DNA from: RPQJ01 sp963748985 | GTDB lineage: Bacteria; Pseudomonadota; Gammaproteobacteria; Steroidobacterales; Steroidobacteraceae | Direction of reading: 5' to 3' | DNA length: 64,000 bases | Assembly: GCA_963748985.1 (NCBI GenBank) | Contig: CAVVKQ010000014.1 | Span: forward strand, 10,501-74,500 | In this document: piece by piece, positions 49,025 through 57,886 of the stretch | How the letters are laid out: the number at the start of each line of letters is the position of its first letter | How positions within the stretch are numbered: the first letter of the stretch is position 1 | Position numbers and translations under genes: made by a program | The notes under the pieces: generated by a model | Databases searched by the model: none | What the model was told of the DNA's origin: nothing | Seen by the model: only the letters and a program-made list of their open reading frames with translations

Positions 49025-49980
49025 GCGCCGCAACGCTGTGCCTGCATCATTTTGCCGAGGAGAACTACGCGCTCGAGGACTACCAGGGTGGCGTGCCGCG
49101 CTGGTGCAAGGGCTGTGGCGACAACGCGATCCTGGCGGCGATGCAGCGCCTGTGCCGCGACGAGAGCCTGCGACCGGAAAAGACCGTCTTCGTCTCAGGT
49201 ATAGGGTGCTCGAGCCGGCTGCCGCATTACATGCGCACGTACGGCTTCCACGGTATCCACGGCCGTGCGCTGCCGATTGCCGAGGGCATCAAGCTAGCGC
49301 GCCCCGACCTGCACGTGTTCGTGAATACCGGTGACGGCGATTGCTGCAGCATCGGCGCCGCGCACTGGATCCATGCGATCCGCTACAACATGAACATGAC
49401 CGTGCTGCTGCACGACAATCACATCTATGGGTTGACCAAGAAGCAGGCTTCGCCAACGTCGCCGATCGGGACCAGGAGCAACACGACGCCACGTGGCTCG
49501 TATCTCGATGCACTGAGCCCGCTCACGGTCACGCTGGGCGTGCAGAACGTTTCTTTCGTCGCCCAGGCGGTGGACTGGATTCCGGAGTCGTTGTTCCAGA
49601 TCCTGACGGCCGCATACCGTCATCGCGGTTTCTCGTTCGTGCGCATCCTGCAGCGCTGCCCGGAATTCGTCGGCAACATGTTCGAACCGTGGGTGCATGA
49701 CCCGCAGCGCATGCTTATGCTCACGCACGCCGACGGCATTCGCGTCAGCCCGGCCCTGCAGAAGATCTACCGTAACCAGCTGCCGCACGATCCGGCGGAC
49801 ATCAATCGTGCCCGCGAGATCGCGTCGTCCGAAGACCCGATCCCGGTGGGGATCCTCTATCGCAACCCGGAAGTGCCTTGCTACGAGGACCTCCGGGGCG
49901 CCGGCAAGCTGCGCACCGCTGACCAGGTTCGCGGGGCGCTCGATGGCGAGCTCGATAAATTCACCGTATGGCCGCAGTAA
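49021..49980 (+). CDS. korB: 2-oxoacid:ferredoxin oxidoreductase beta subunit (KorB-like)
   Basis: 319 residues. The TPP-binding beta subunit with cluster Cys in RWCKGCGDNAI (about 26-36), GIGCSSRLP (about 60) and LQRCPEFVGN (about 215), which is the layout of 4Fe-4S OFOR beta subunits. The TPP/Mg motif is TGDGDCCSIG (about 102-111) with DNHIYGLTKKQASPTS. It overlaps korA by ATGA, so the two are coupled. The lack of a separate small ferredoxin subunit is made up for by the next gene, which carries a ferredoxin domain. Confidence 0.9.
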   Translation: MSAATLCLHHFAEENYALEDYQGGVPRWCKGCGDNAILAAMQRLCRDESLRPEKTVFVSGIGCSSRLPHYMRTYGFHGIHGRALPIAEGIKLARPDLHVFVNTGDGDCCSIGAAHWIHAIRYNMNMTVLLHDNHIYGLTKKQASPTSPIGTRSNTTPRGSYLDALSPLTVTLGVQNVSFVAQAVDWIPESLFQILTAAYRHRGFSFVRILQRCPEFVGNMFEPWVHDPQRMLMLTHADGIRVSPALQKIYRNQLPHDPADINRAREIASSEDPIPVGILYRNPEVPCYEDLRGAGKLRTADQVRGALDGELDKFTVWPQ

Positions 49981-49982
49981 CC

Positions 49983-52176
49983 ATGGACAGTCAGCTCAGG
50001 TCGCAGGTCGTCTTTCATCTCACCGGCCGCCTGCCGGAGGACGACGAAGCCGGACAACCGTTGCCGGCGGGATTGCGGCCAGCCCTGCTGGCTCCGTACC
50101 GCAGGCTCGAGTCGATTCGTCACGATTTTCCCGTCGTATTCGCCGCAGGACCCGGCGAGTACGTCGTCTCGCTCGCAGCCGCCGTCGATGGTGCATTACG
50201 AGCTGCAGCACCGCAGGGTCCACCGGGCGAAGCGATGCGCAAGCGAGCGCTGCATATCGAGCGACTGATCCGGGAGGCCGCCGCCCACGGGGCACAGGGC
50301 ACATTGCAGCAGGCCTGGGATACCGCTGTCGCCGGTGCCGGCACCGACGACGCCTGGCGGCGCGAAATGACGGCTGTGCGCAACGCTCTGGCTGTCGACG
50401 GCGAACTGGCCGGATGCGATTCGCGCCTGCCCTCCCGATTCCTGCGACATGCGTGGGCTGTGGTGCAAGGCGAAAAGTCGCGTGCTGCGCGTACCCGCAT
50501 CGATGCACTGGTCCTGCGTCTCGAAGGCATTCTCCGGGCGGACTATGCGCGATCTGCAGTCGCTTTTCAGTCTGCAAACCTGCAGCAGATCGTTCGGTGG
50601 CACGCACCAGGCGTTGTTCAATTTCGCGACCATGTCAAAGCTGCTCTCGCCCGCAGCAAGCCAGGGGGGCCTGGACACACCCCGACGCGCGCGCATCGAG
50701 TGGGCACTTCGCACGTTGCGGGAGCAGGCATTCTTCCCGCGCCCTGGTGATCCTGGCGCGCAGGCTGCAAACCACGGCGGCTTCGCATTCGACAACGTGT
50801 CGTCTGCACTGGACACCTACCGCCAACGCCTGCCCGACATGCTGTCGTTGCTGAAGGCGCTGTCCCTGGCGGAACTGGAAGTCGAGGGACAGTTCGTCGA
50901 GCAACTGCATGCACCGATTTTCGATGGCATGCAAAGCCAGGACTTCACGGCGGCCGAACTGCAGTTCTTCCCGGACTATCTCGTGACGCTCGGCAGCGAC
51001 GCGCCCGGCGTGCAGGCCGACCTCGGCAACGCATTGTCGTCGGGCATGCCGATAAAAGTGCTGCTCGAAGTCCATGACCTCCTGGAAGAAGCCGCGCCGG
51101 GCCAGGGTCGCTTTTCGTTCGGCATGCGCGGCAGTCAACTGGCGTCCATGGCGATGACGTTCGGCGACGCGTTCGTGTTGCAGAGCACCGCGTCCAATCT
51201 TCTGCAGATGCGCGACGGCATCCAGCGGGGCCTGCGTCATGCCGGCCCGGCGCTCTTCAGCGTCTACGCACCAGCGGACGGCGAGAGTGCGTTGCCCGGC
51301 TATCTCGCATCCGCAGCGGCCATGCAGTCTCGGGCCTTCCCGGCGTTCAGCTACGACCCGGGCAGGGGCCCAGACAGCGCCACCCGCTTTTCGCTCGAGA
51401 ACAATCCGCAACCAGACGTCGATTGGCCGCTCGAGTTCCTGACGTATGCGGACCAGGACCTGCAGGCCGTGACGGAGGAACTGGCATTCACGTTCGTCGA
51501 TTTCCTGCTCGCCGACCGGCGGCACACTGGGCATTTCGCTGTCGTCCCGCGCGCGCATTGGGGCGAGGGCCTGATCGGCGCCCGGCAGTGGCTGGAAGCC
51601 CCGCCGGCTGATGCGGCGACCGGATTGCCCTATGTTCTTGCGGTCGACGATGCCGACCTGTTGTGCCGCGTCGTTGTCGACGAAAGGATGATGCGTGCCG
51701 CCCAGCGTTGTCGCGACGCCTGGCATCGGCTGCAGGAGCTTGGTGGCATCCATGATTCACGCGCCGAGGCACTGCTGGCGCGCGAGAAGGCGCTCTGGGA
51801 GCAGGCGCGGGCCACCGAAACGGCCGCAATTGCGTCAGCCGCCATTCCTGCGGCCCCGGGCGATCAGCCGCCGGTTGCCGCTGCGGTTCCAGACACACTC
51901 GCCGCGGAGGATGAAGCCGCACCGAATCCCGATGTTGCGTACATCGAGACCGTGCGTTGCTCGAGCTGCAACGAATGCACGCTCGCCAGCCCGAAGATGT
52001 TCGCTTACGACCAGAACAAGCAGGCCTTTATCACCGACCTGAAAGCCGGCAGTTACCGGCAACTGGTCGAGGCGGCCGAGAGCTGCCAGGTCTCGGTCAT
52101 ACACCCCGGCAAACCGTGGAACCCGGACGAGCCGGGGCTCGATGAACTGATCGAACGCGCAAGGCCTTTCCGGTAA
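49983..52176 (+). CDS. Large protein of unknown fold with C-terminal ferredoxin domain, frameshift near 50589
   Basis: Two open segments in different frames join if one base (an A near 50589) is dropped: LQSANLQQ... becomes SANLQQSFGGTHQALFNFA. About 730 residues when joined. Residues 1-200 are mainly helical (MDSQLRSQVVFHLTGRLPED), and the middle (about 200-600) has no family I recognise. A low-complexity Ala/Pro stretch (about 610-650) leads to a single-cluster ferredoxin domain: CSSCNECTLASPKMFAYD (about 658) and the fourth Cys in ESCQVSVIHPGKPW. It starts 3 nt after korB (ATG 49968 overlaps it) and is thus the likely electron acceptor or scaffold of the KorAB-Nfn complex. Confidence 0.65.
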
Positions 52177-52461
52177 CACTTGCCAATCGTGACTTCATAC
52201 AAAAGAGTCGTGCCCGACGAAGGCGAAAATCCCCGCGCAATTTCTTGGTCGGCTAAGGTCGACTGACAATAGAGTCCTTCCCGGGCACCACGCGCGAAGT
52301 GTTCACTTGCGCAGGCACCCAGATCCTTAACCAGGCGAGCACGGTAATAAAGGATATTTTATTAACCGTAAGTTATGTGTTTTATTAATAAATGATAACG
52401 TGTTATACGTACATAGTGGATCAGACTAATAAAGGCTCTGGTCCCCCGCCCGAGGGTATTC
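52177..52461 (+). promoter_or_regulatory. AT-rich leader of the fic gene with palindrome and direct repeats
   Basis: The region 52340-52440 is far more AT-rich than the surroundings. It holds the perfect palindrome TTTATTAATAAA (52381-52392) and two copies of TAATAAAGG (52345-52353 and 52427-52435). TGTTATAC (52401) may serve as a -10. This suggests a dedicated operator, perhaps autoregulation of fic; no repressor gene is present. Confidence 0.5.
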
Positions 52462-53637
52462 ATGCGCCGGGAAGACGTCGCGGCCGACCGGCAACAGTAC
52501 CTGGCGCCCGCCCTGGGGCACCCGAACGCGTGGGCGCTTGTGGCGCCACCGACGCCCCGGGCCCTGCCGCCCGGCCGCTTACACGACATGATCTTTGCCG
52601 AGGCCCACGCGGCGCTCGGCCGTTTGCAGGGGGCGCTCGCGCACATCCCGAACGCGGACATGGTGACCCGCACGCTGGCGCGGCGCGAGGCCGTCTCGAG
52701 CTCACAGATCGAGGGCACCAGAACCGACCTGTCGCAGTTGCTCACCTACGAGGCAACGCACACCGCGGGCGATCTGCCGACGGACGTGCGCGTCACCCAG
52801 CGCTATGTCACGGCACTGCAGCGCGGGCTCGATCGTATTCGCGAGGGCGGGCGCGCCGCAGTCACCCTCACATTCATCGATGAGTTGCACGCGCAGCTCA
52901 TGCAGGACGATTCCACCCCGGGGGTCGTGGGCAGGTATCGACAGAACCAGGCGTGGATCGGCGCGAGCCGACGGATCGAGGACGCGACGTTCGTGCCGGC
53001 CCCGCCGGCGGACATTGCCCGGTGCATGGCGGAGATGTCCGCGAGCATTCTGCAGTACACGCCCGGTGAGGATGAGCAGGCATCGCTGTCGGTGCTCGCA
53101 CAGCTGGCGATCGCCCACGCCCAGTTCGAAACCATTCACCCCTACCATGATGGCAACGGCCGCACGGGACGGCTGCTACTGCCACTGCTGCTCGCGGCCG
53201 AGGGCTTCCCGCCGCTCTACCTCTCCGGCGCGCTGCTGCGCGCGCGGCGCGAGTACTACGCGGCGCTCGCCGTGGTGCAGCTGCGCGGCCATTGGAGCCC
53301 CTGGCTCGAGTTGTTCGGACGGGCCGTGATCGAGTCCTGCGATGAGTCAGTTTCGATCGCGCAGGACCTGCTCGCACTCGCAGAACGCTGGGAAGCGCAA
53401 TTGAGCGGCTACCGGGTTGATTCGGCCGCGCGCCGCCTGCCCCGCTTCCTGATTGGGTACCCCGTGCTATCGGTGAGCCAGGCGGCGGCTGCGCTCGAGC
53501 TGTCGGTGCCCGCGGCCAACGCCGCCTTCAAGAACTTGCTCGATGCCGGCATCCTGCGGCTGCAGGATGAGCGCAAACGCGGCCGCGTATTCCTCGCGCC
53601 CGAGGTGCTGGAAAGACTCGATCGGCCGCCCGGCTGA
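52462..53637 (+). CDS. Fic family AMPylase-type protein with N-terminal inhibitory motif
   Basis: 391 residues. The Fic core motif HPYHDGNGRTGR (about 225-236) has the catalytic His, the Asp in place of Glu at the fifth position, and both Gly/Asn/Arg of HPFx(D/E)GNGRxxR. The flap region contains YRQNQAWIGA. The autoinhibitory helix SSSQIEGTRTDL (about 76-88) places this in the Fic class II (inhibitory motif inside the N-terminal domain). The C-terminus has a winged-helix-like region (SVSQAAAALELSVPAANAAF). Targets unknown. No partner antitoxin is adjacent, which fits intramolecular inhibition. Confidence 0.93.
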   Translation: MRREDVAADRQQYLAPALGHPNAWALVAPPTPRALPPGRLHDMIFAEAHAALGRLQGALAHIPNADMVTRTLARREAVSSSQIEGTRTDLSQLLTYEATHTAGDLPTDVRVTQRYVTALQRGLDRIREGGRAAVTLTFIDELHAQLMQDDSTPGVVGRYRQNQAWIGASRRIEDATFVPAPPADIARCMAEMSASILQYTPGEDEQASLSVLAQLAIAHAQFETIHPYHDGNGRTGRLLLPLLLAAEGFPPLYLSGALLRARREYYAALAVVQLRGHWSPWLELFGRAVIESCDESVSIAQDLLALAERWEAQLSGYRVDSAARRLPRFLIGYPVLSVSQAAAALELSVPAANAAFKNLLDAGILRLQDERKRGRVFLAPEVLERLDRPPG

Positions 53638-53685
53638 CGCGAAAGCTGAACCAGGCGGGCCGCGCCATTTCAGTTGACCCAGTAT

Positions 53686-53699
53686 GGAAATATGTTTCC
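53686..53699. repeat. Short inverted repeat upstream of triple repeat
   Basis: GGAAA-TATG-TTTCC, a perfect 5-bp inverted repeat with a 4-nt loop, about 50 nt after the fic stop. Probably a minor structural element between fic and the direct repeats. Confidence 0.3.
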
Positions 53700-53704
53700 C
53701 AGCA

Positions 53705-53760
53705 AGCGCCTTTGTTTTCAATAGCAGCCTTTGTTTTCAGTAAGCGACTTTGTTTTCAGC
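53705..53760. repeat. Three direct repeats of CTTTGTTTTCA at a 19-bp period
   Basis: The core CTTTGTTTTCA begins at 53710, 53729 and 53748, exactly 19 bp apart; AGC recurs before each, and short gaps differ by a few bases. The unit is AT-rich against the local background. It lies between the convergent fic and glmS genes. Iteron-like spacing would suit a DNA-binding protein, but nothing here is known to bind it. Confidence 0.65.
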
Positions 53761-53789
53761 GCACAAAGGTTGCGCGCGCCAATCGCCCG

Positions 53790-55625
53790 CTATTCCACCG
53801 TCACCGACTTCGCCAGATTCCGCGGTTGATCGACATCCGTGCCCTTGAGAATGGCGCAGTGATACGCCAGCAGCTGCAGCGGAATCGTGTACACCGCCGG
53901 TGCCTGGAAGTAGCTGACGTGCCGCGGCATCTCGATCACGTGCACGCCGTCGGACGATTCCATCCCTGACTCCGGATCCGCGAACACGTACAGCTCACCA
54001 CCGCGTGCCCGCACTTCCTGCAGGTTCGACTTCAGCTTCTCGAGCAGGTCGTTGTTCGGCGCCACCGTGATGATCGGCATGTCGGCGTCGACGAGTGCGA
54101 GCGGGCCGTGCTTCAGCTCGCCCGCCGGGTACGCCTCGGCGTGAATGTAGGAAATTTCCTTGAGCTTGAGCGCGCCTTCCATCGCAATCGGATACATCGG
54201 GCCGCGGCCGAGGAACAGTGCGTGCTGCTTGTCGACGAAGCGCTTCGCCAGTTCCTTGATGACCGGATCGAGCTTCAGCGTCGCCTCGATCAGCGACGGA
54301 ATGCCGAGCAGCCGCTGCACCAGGCCACGCTCACGCTCGGCATCGGCGCTGTGGAACTTGGCAAGTGCCACCACCAGCATGCCGAGCGCCGTCAGCTGCG
54401 TCGTGAATGCCTTGGTGGATGCCACGCCGATCTCGGGTCCCGCGCGCGTCAGCATGACGAGATTGGACTCGCGGACCAGCGAGCTTTCCGGCACGTTGCA
54501 GATCGCGAGCTGCGACAGGTAGCCCGCCTGCTTGGCCATTCTCAGCGCGGCCAGCGTATCCGCGGTTTCGCCCGACTGCGAAACGCTGACGAACAGCGTG
54601 TTTTTCGGCACGACCGGATTGCGATAGCGATACTCGCTCGCGATTTCGACCCAGCACGGCAGCCGGCAGATCTGCTCGATGAAATACTTGGCCACGACGG
54701 CGGCGTGGAAGCTGGTGCCGCACGCGACGATGCGCACGGCTTCGGTCTTCGCAAACACAACCTGTGCCGCCGGACCGAACGCAGCCTCGAGCAGCTTGCC
54801 GCCTGCGACACGTTCCTCGAGCGTCTGCGCGACGGCGCGCGGCTGCTCATGGATTTCCTTCAGCATGTAGTGCGGAAAGTCGCCCTTCTCCGCCGCATCG
54901 GCCGAAAGCTCGCTCTCGTGCACCTTGCGCTGGACCGTATTGCCGTCCTTGTCCAGGATGCGGTAGCGGTCGCGGCGGACTTCGCAGACGTCGCCTTCCT
55001 CGAGGAAGATGAATTTGCGCGTCACCGGCAGCAGCGCGGCCACGTCGGACGCGACGAAGTTCTCGCCCTCACCCAGGCCGATAACGACCGGGCAACCCTG
55101 GCGTGCAAGGACGAGGCGCTCAGGGTCCTGCTGCGAAATCACGACCAGCGCATACGCACCTTCGAGCTCGGCGACGGTCGCGCGGACCGCCTTGAACAGG
55201 TCGCGGGTCTTCTGCAGGTGATAGTGAACGCGGTGCGCGATCACTTCGGTGTCGGTCTCGGACGTGAACTCGTAGCCGGCTGCCTGCAGTTCCGCACGCA
55301 GCTCTTCGTGGTTCTCGATGATGCCGTTGTGGACGAGCGCGATGCCGTCCCTGGAGATGTGCGGGTGCGCGTTGCGCTCGCTCGGCACCCCGTGCGTGGC
55401 CCAGCGGGTGTGCGCTATGCCGAGCAGACCGCTCGTGGGATCCGCATCGAGTGCATCCTGCAGCATGCGAACCTTGCCGACTGCGCGCAGCCGCTTGATC
55501 GTGCCGGTGCCGTTCAGCACGGCAACTCCCGCGGAGTCGTAGCCCCGGTACTCGAGGCGTCGCAGGCCCTCGATCAGGATGGGAACGACATCACGCTGCG
55601 CGACGGCACCAACGATTCCGCACAT
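53790..55625 (-). CDS. glmS: Glutamine-fructose-6-phosphate transaminase GlmS
   Basis: Makes glucosamine-6-phosphate, the first step to UDP-GlcNAc for peptidoglycan and LPS. 611 residues. The start MCGIVGAVAQRD supplies the N-terminal nucleophile Cys; the amidotransferase domain has TRWATHGVPSERNAHPH and HNGIIENHEELRA. Two SIS domains follow: ACGTSFHAAVVAKYFIEQ, SVSQSGETADTLAALRMAKQ, and the second with GRGPMYPIAMEGALKLKEIS, ending in DQPRNLAKSVTVE. No glmU is near. A glmS riboswitch was not seen; its mRNA leader lies at 55626-55830. Confidence 0.97.
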   Translation of the reverse strand: MCGIVGAVAQRDVVPILIEGLRRLEYRGYDSAGVAVLNGTGTIKRLRAVGKVRMLQDALDADPTSGLLGIAHTRWATHGVPSERNAHPHISRDGIALVHNGIIENHEELRAELQAAGYEFTSETDTEVIAHRVHYHLQKTRDLFKAVRATVAELEGAYALVVISQQDPERLVLARQGCPVVIGLGEGENFVASDVAALLPVTRKFIFLEEGDVCEVRRDRYRILDKDGNTVQRKVHESELSADAAEKGDFPHYMLKEIHEQPRAVAQTLEERVAGGKLLEAAFGPAAQVVFAKTEAVRIVACGTSFHAAVVAKYFIEQICRLPCWVEIASEYRYRNPVVPKNTLFVSVSQSGETADTLAALRMAKQAGYLSQLAICNVPESSLVRESNLVMLTRAGPEIGVASTKAFTTQLTALGMLVVALAKFHSADAERERGLVQRLLGIPSLIEATLKLDPVIKELAKRFVDKQHALFLGRGPMYPIAMEGALKLKEISYIHAEAYPAGELKHGPLALVDADMPIITVAPNNDLLEKLKSNLQEVRARGGELYVFADPESGMESSDGVHVIEMPRHVSYFQAPAVYTIPLQLLAYHCAILKGTDVDQPRNLAKSVTVE

Positions 55626-55830
55626 GCTCAGTCCTTTGTCCGCGGGGCGGCGAGACTAACAGTTTTTCGTTGTGGATCAAAGGGCTACGCTTATCCGAAC
55701 GCTTCCGGACAGCCCCCTCCACCCCCGACTGAACCCACATTCTAAGGCCCCAGAGGGCTCGCAGACGGCTTTGCGTCACGTTCGAGTCCGGCGTTGGCCC
55801 CTGCCCGCACCGCCTGACGGGCTGGCTCGT
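55626..55830. other. Intergenic region between glmS and U32-like gene
   Basis: 205 bases, mostly GC-rich. An AT-rich spot (55662-55684, AACAGTTTTTCG and TTGTGGATC) upstream of the minus-strand glmS may hold its promoter. No hairpin or gene is evident. Confidence 0.3.
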
Positions 55831-56571
55831 TCAGACGCCCGTGATGTTGCCGTCGCGGGCGCGCAGCAACTTGAACCGATGGAACCCGAGGCTCTCGAGA
55901 TGGTCCAGGTCGAAGTCCTGCATGCCGAGCAATTCCCGGTACTTCAGTTGCTGGGAGCACCGGAACAGCGACTTGTCGCCGGTCTTGTTGGCCTTCGAGA
56001 TGCTTGGATAGCAAATCTTGGAAGGACAGGTCAGGGCGCAACCAGCGTTGGCAAACAGCGTGATCTGGTCCTTGTTGCCGATCGAGGCCAGGAAGGTCTC
56101 GTCCTCGTTCGCGCTCATCGGCAGGATGATGCTGTCGTAGATGCCAGACGCTTTCTCGATCTTCTCCAGGCTGTCGATGTTCTTGATCACGCTGGCTTCG
56201 AGACGATAGCCAGGAAAATCCCTGCGTATCCACCGCGCCAGGTTGTCGTTGGTGACGATGATCGAGTTGCCGGGCCGGTGGTGCTTCTCGAGCAACGGCA
56301 GGTTCGCCGTGTATTCCTCCGGCGAGGCGTCGTGGTTGGTCAACGGCAGCCGCAAACCGATGCCCATTCCGTACATCGACTTGAGGTCATAGGCACTGAG
56401 CTCCGTGCCGCCGTAGATTCGACCACCATAAAGCGTGCTCTTGTCCGTGGTAAACCCGAAGAAGCTGTCGATCTGGGCGACGGGAATGTCGCTGAAATGC
56501 CGCTTCATGAACATCTGGATCGGCATGGCAGCGGACTTGCCCCGGGCCGAAATCGTGAATTGCCGGTTCAT
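55831..56571 (-). CDS. U32 peptidase-like protein of unknown function
   Basis: About 246 residues from ATG 56571 (ATG 56598 also in frame). Layout resembles the shortened TIM barrel of the U32-like proteins: MKRHFSDIPVAQIDSFFG, NSIIVTNDNLARWIRR, EASVIKNIDSLEKIEKASG, and a Cys-rich region FANAGCALTCPSKICYPSIS (about 165-185), like the CPxR-type motif of that family. Base composition is locally less GC-rich than its neighbours. It follows the MFS transporter by 62 nt on the same strand. It may belong to the transport or catabolic operon, but no specific role is supported. Confidence 0.55.
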   Translation of the reverse strand: MNRQFTISARGKSAAMPIQMFMKRHFSDIPVAQIDSFFGFTTDKSTLYGGRIYGGTELSAYDLKSMYGMGIGLRLPLTNHDASPEEYTANLPLLEKHHRPGNSIIVTNDNLARWIRRDFPGYRLEASVIKNIDSLEKIEKASGIYDSIILPMSANEDETFLASIGNKDQITLFANAGCALTCPSKICYPSISKANKTGDKSLFRCSQQLKYRELLGMQDFDLDHLESLGFHRFKLLRARDGNITGV

Positions 56572-56633
56572 AAGGATTGCCGCAGATTGGAGCGCCATCG
56601 CCGGCCGGCCGCAATCCGTGCCGGACGCAGGAA

Positions 56634-57881
56634 TCACGCACCACGTCTGGCTCCGGCCCTCGACCAGTCGATCGGCGCGATCCCCGGCAGGATGACCACC
56701 CAGCCGACCAGGCCGACGACATTGACGGCTGCAACAAGAGCGAACGCGATGTCGAAATGGCCGGTCTGGTCGACGAGGATGCCGGTGATCGCCGGCGCAA
56801 TCAGTCCGGCAATGTTGCCGGCGGCGTTCTGGACGCCGACCCACCTGCCGGCGGCATTGGGCCCGGCAATGATCTGCGGGATCGCGAACACGCCGGGATA
56901 CGAAAACCCCGCGATGATCTGGAAGACGAACAGCGCGGCGATCGACCCGGCGACCGGCAGCATGACCATGCCAGCCATGCAGGCGATGCCTGAAACGTGG
57001 GTGGCCGCCATGAGCCCCTTGTACACGCGATCCGCGCTGCGCCCGTTGCGGATCCAGCGATCGGCCAGCCAGCCCATGAACAGCGCGCTCGATGCGTTCA
57101 GCAGGTAGGCCCACGACGCGATCAGCGCCATCGTGCCCATCGAGAAACCGCGTTCCTTGACGAGGTAGAACGGCAGCCAGGAAAGAATGAAATAGAAGCT
57201 GTAGTTCGATGCGAAGTGCCCGAGCGATGCGCCCCAGAGCGCCCGTTGCCGCAGGATCGTGCGGAACGGCGGCACGTCCCTGTCCGTGGTGCCGCCTGGC
57301 AACGACAGCGCGACCTGGACTTTGCGCCACGGCCACAGCCACAACAGTGAAAGCGCCCCGAACAGGATGAACACTGGACGCCAACCGTACACGCTCATCA
57401 GGTAGCCGCCGAGCAGCGTGCCCACGGCGGGCCCAACCAGGTAGCCGAAGCCGAGCACGCCGTTCGCGATCCCGAGGCGCTCCACCGGGACGGCATTGGC
57501 GAAGACCTTCGACGCGCAGGGAAAGCTGACGCTCTCGCCTACGCCCAGCAGGATGCGCAGGACCAGCAGCGCCGTGAAACCGTGCACGAGCCCCGTGCCC
57601 AGCGTGGCGAGCGACCAGATGATCAAGCCAGCGGCAAGAACCTTATGCGCCCCGTAGCGCTCGGCGAGCCAGCCGGCGGGCGCCATGCAGAGCACGTACC
57701 CGTAGTAAAACGCCGAGAGCAGGAAGCCGAGCTGGCTCGCGCTCAAGTGCAGTTCGTCCTGGATCAGCGGCGCCGCCGTCGCCAGGCTGCCGCGGTCGAT
57801 GTAATTGATGAACAGCGCTGCCGTGACCAGCAGGACCAGTCGAGTGGCCGAGGTCGACTCGCGCTGGACGCCGGCAGCCAT
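56634..57881 (-). CDS. MFS transporter, anion:cation symporter type
   Basis: 415 residues from ATG 57881 (MAAGVQRES), 12 helices. Family signatures include FINYIDRGSLATAAPLIQDE, GWLAERYGAHKVLAAGLIIW (the conserved loop 2-3), and LLGVGESVSFPCASKVFANA. This is the ACS-type (hexuronate/tartrate/carboxylate) shape. The gene is 5 nt from the dehydrogenase stop, so co-transcribed. In the context of the D-amino acid genes upstream it may import N-acyl amino acids or organic acids; this is inference. Confidence 0.9.
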   Translation of the reverse strand: MAAGVQRESTSATRLVLLVTAALFINYIDRGSLATAAPLIQDELHLSASQLGFLLSAFYYGYVLCMAPAGWLAERYGAHKVLAAGLIIWSLATLGTGLVHGFTALLVLRILLGVGESVSFPCASKVFANAVPVERLGIANGVLGFGYLVGPAVGTLLGGYLMSVYGWRPVFILFGALSLLWLWPWRKVQVALSLPGGTTDRDVPPFRTILRQRALWGASLGHFASNYSFYFILSWLPFYLVKERGFSMGTMALIASWAYLLNASSALFMGWLADRWIRNGRSADRVYKGLMAATHVSGIACMAGMVMLPVAGSIAALFVFQIIAGFSYPGVFAIPQIIAGPNAAGRWVGVQNAAGNIAGLIAPAITGILVDQTGHFDIAFALVAAVNVVGLVGWVVILPGIAPIDWSRAGARRGA

Positions 57882-57886
57882 CGGCG

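Noticed and set aside
46922..49033. 703-codon minus-strand frame opposite korA
   Set aside because: It lies wholly across korA and shows no motif; korA has the complete OFOR signatures.
50560..50620. Programmed ribosomal frameshift in the ferredoxin-tailed protein gene
   Set aside because: No slippery heptamer or clear downstream pseudoknot was seen, and similar single-base shifts in unrelated genes of the window favour sequence errors.
53705..53760. Possible CRISPR array
   Set aside because: Only three 11-nt cores with 8-nt gaps, no cas genes; too short and regular for a CRISPR array.
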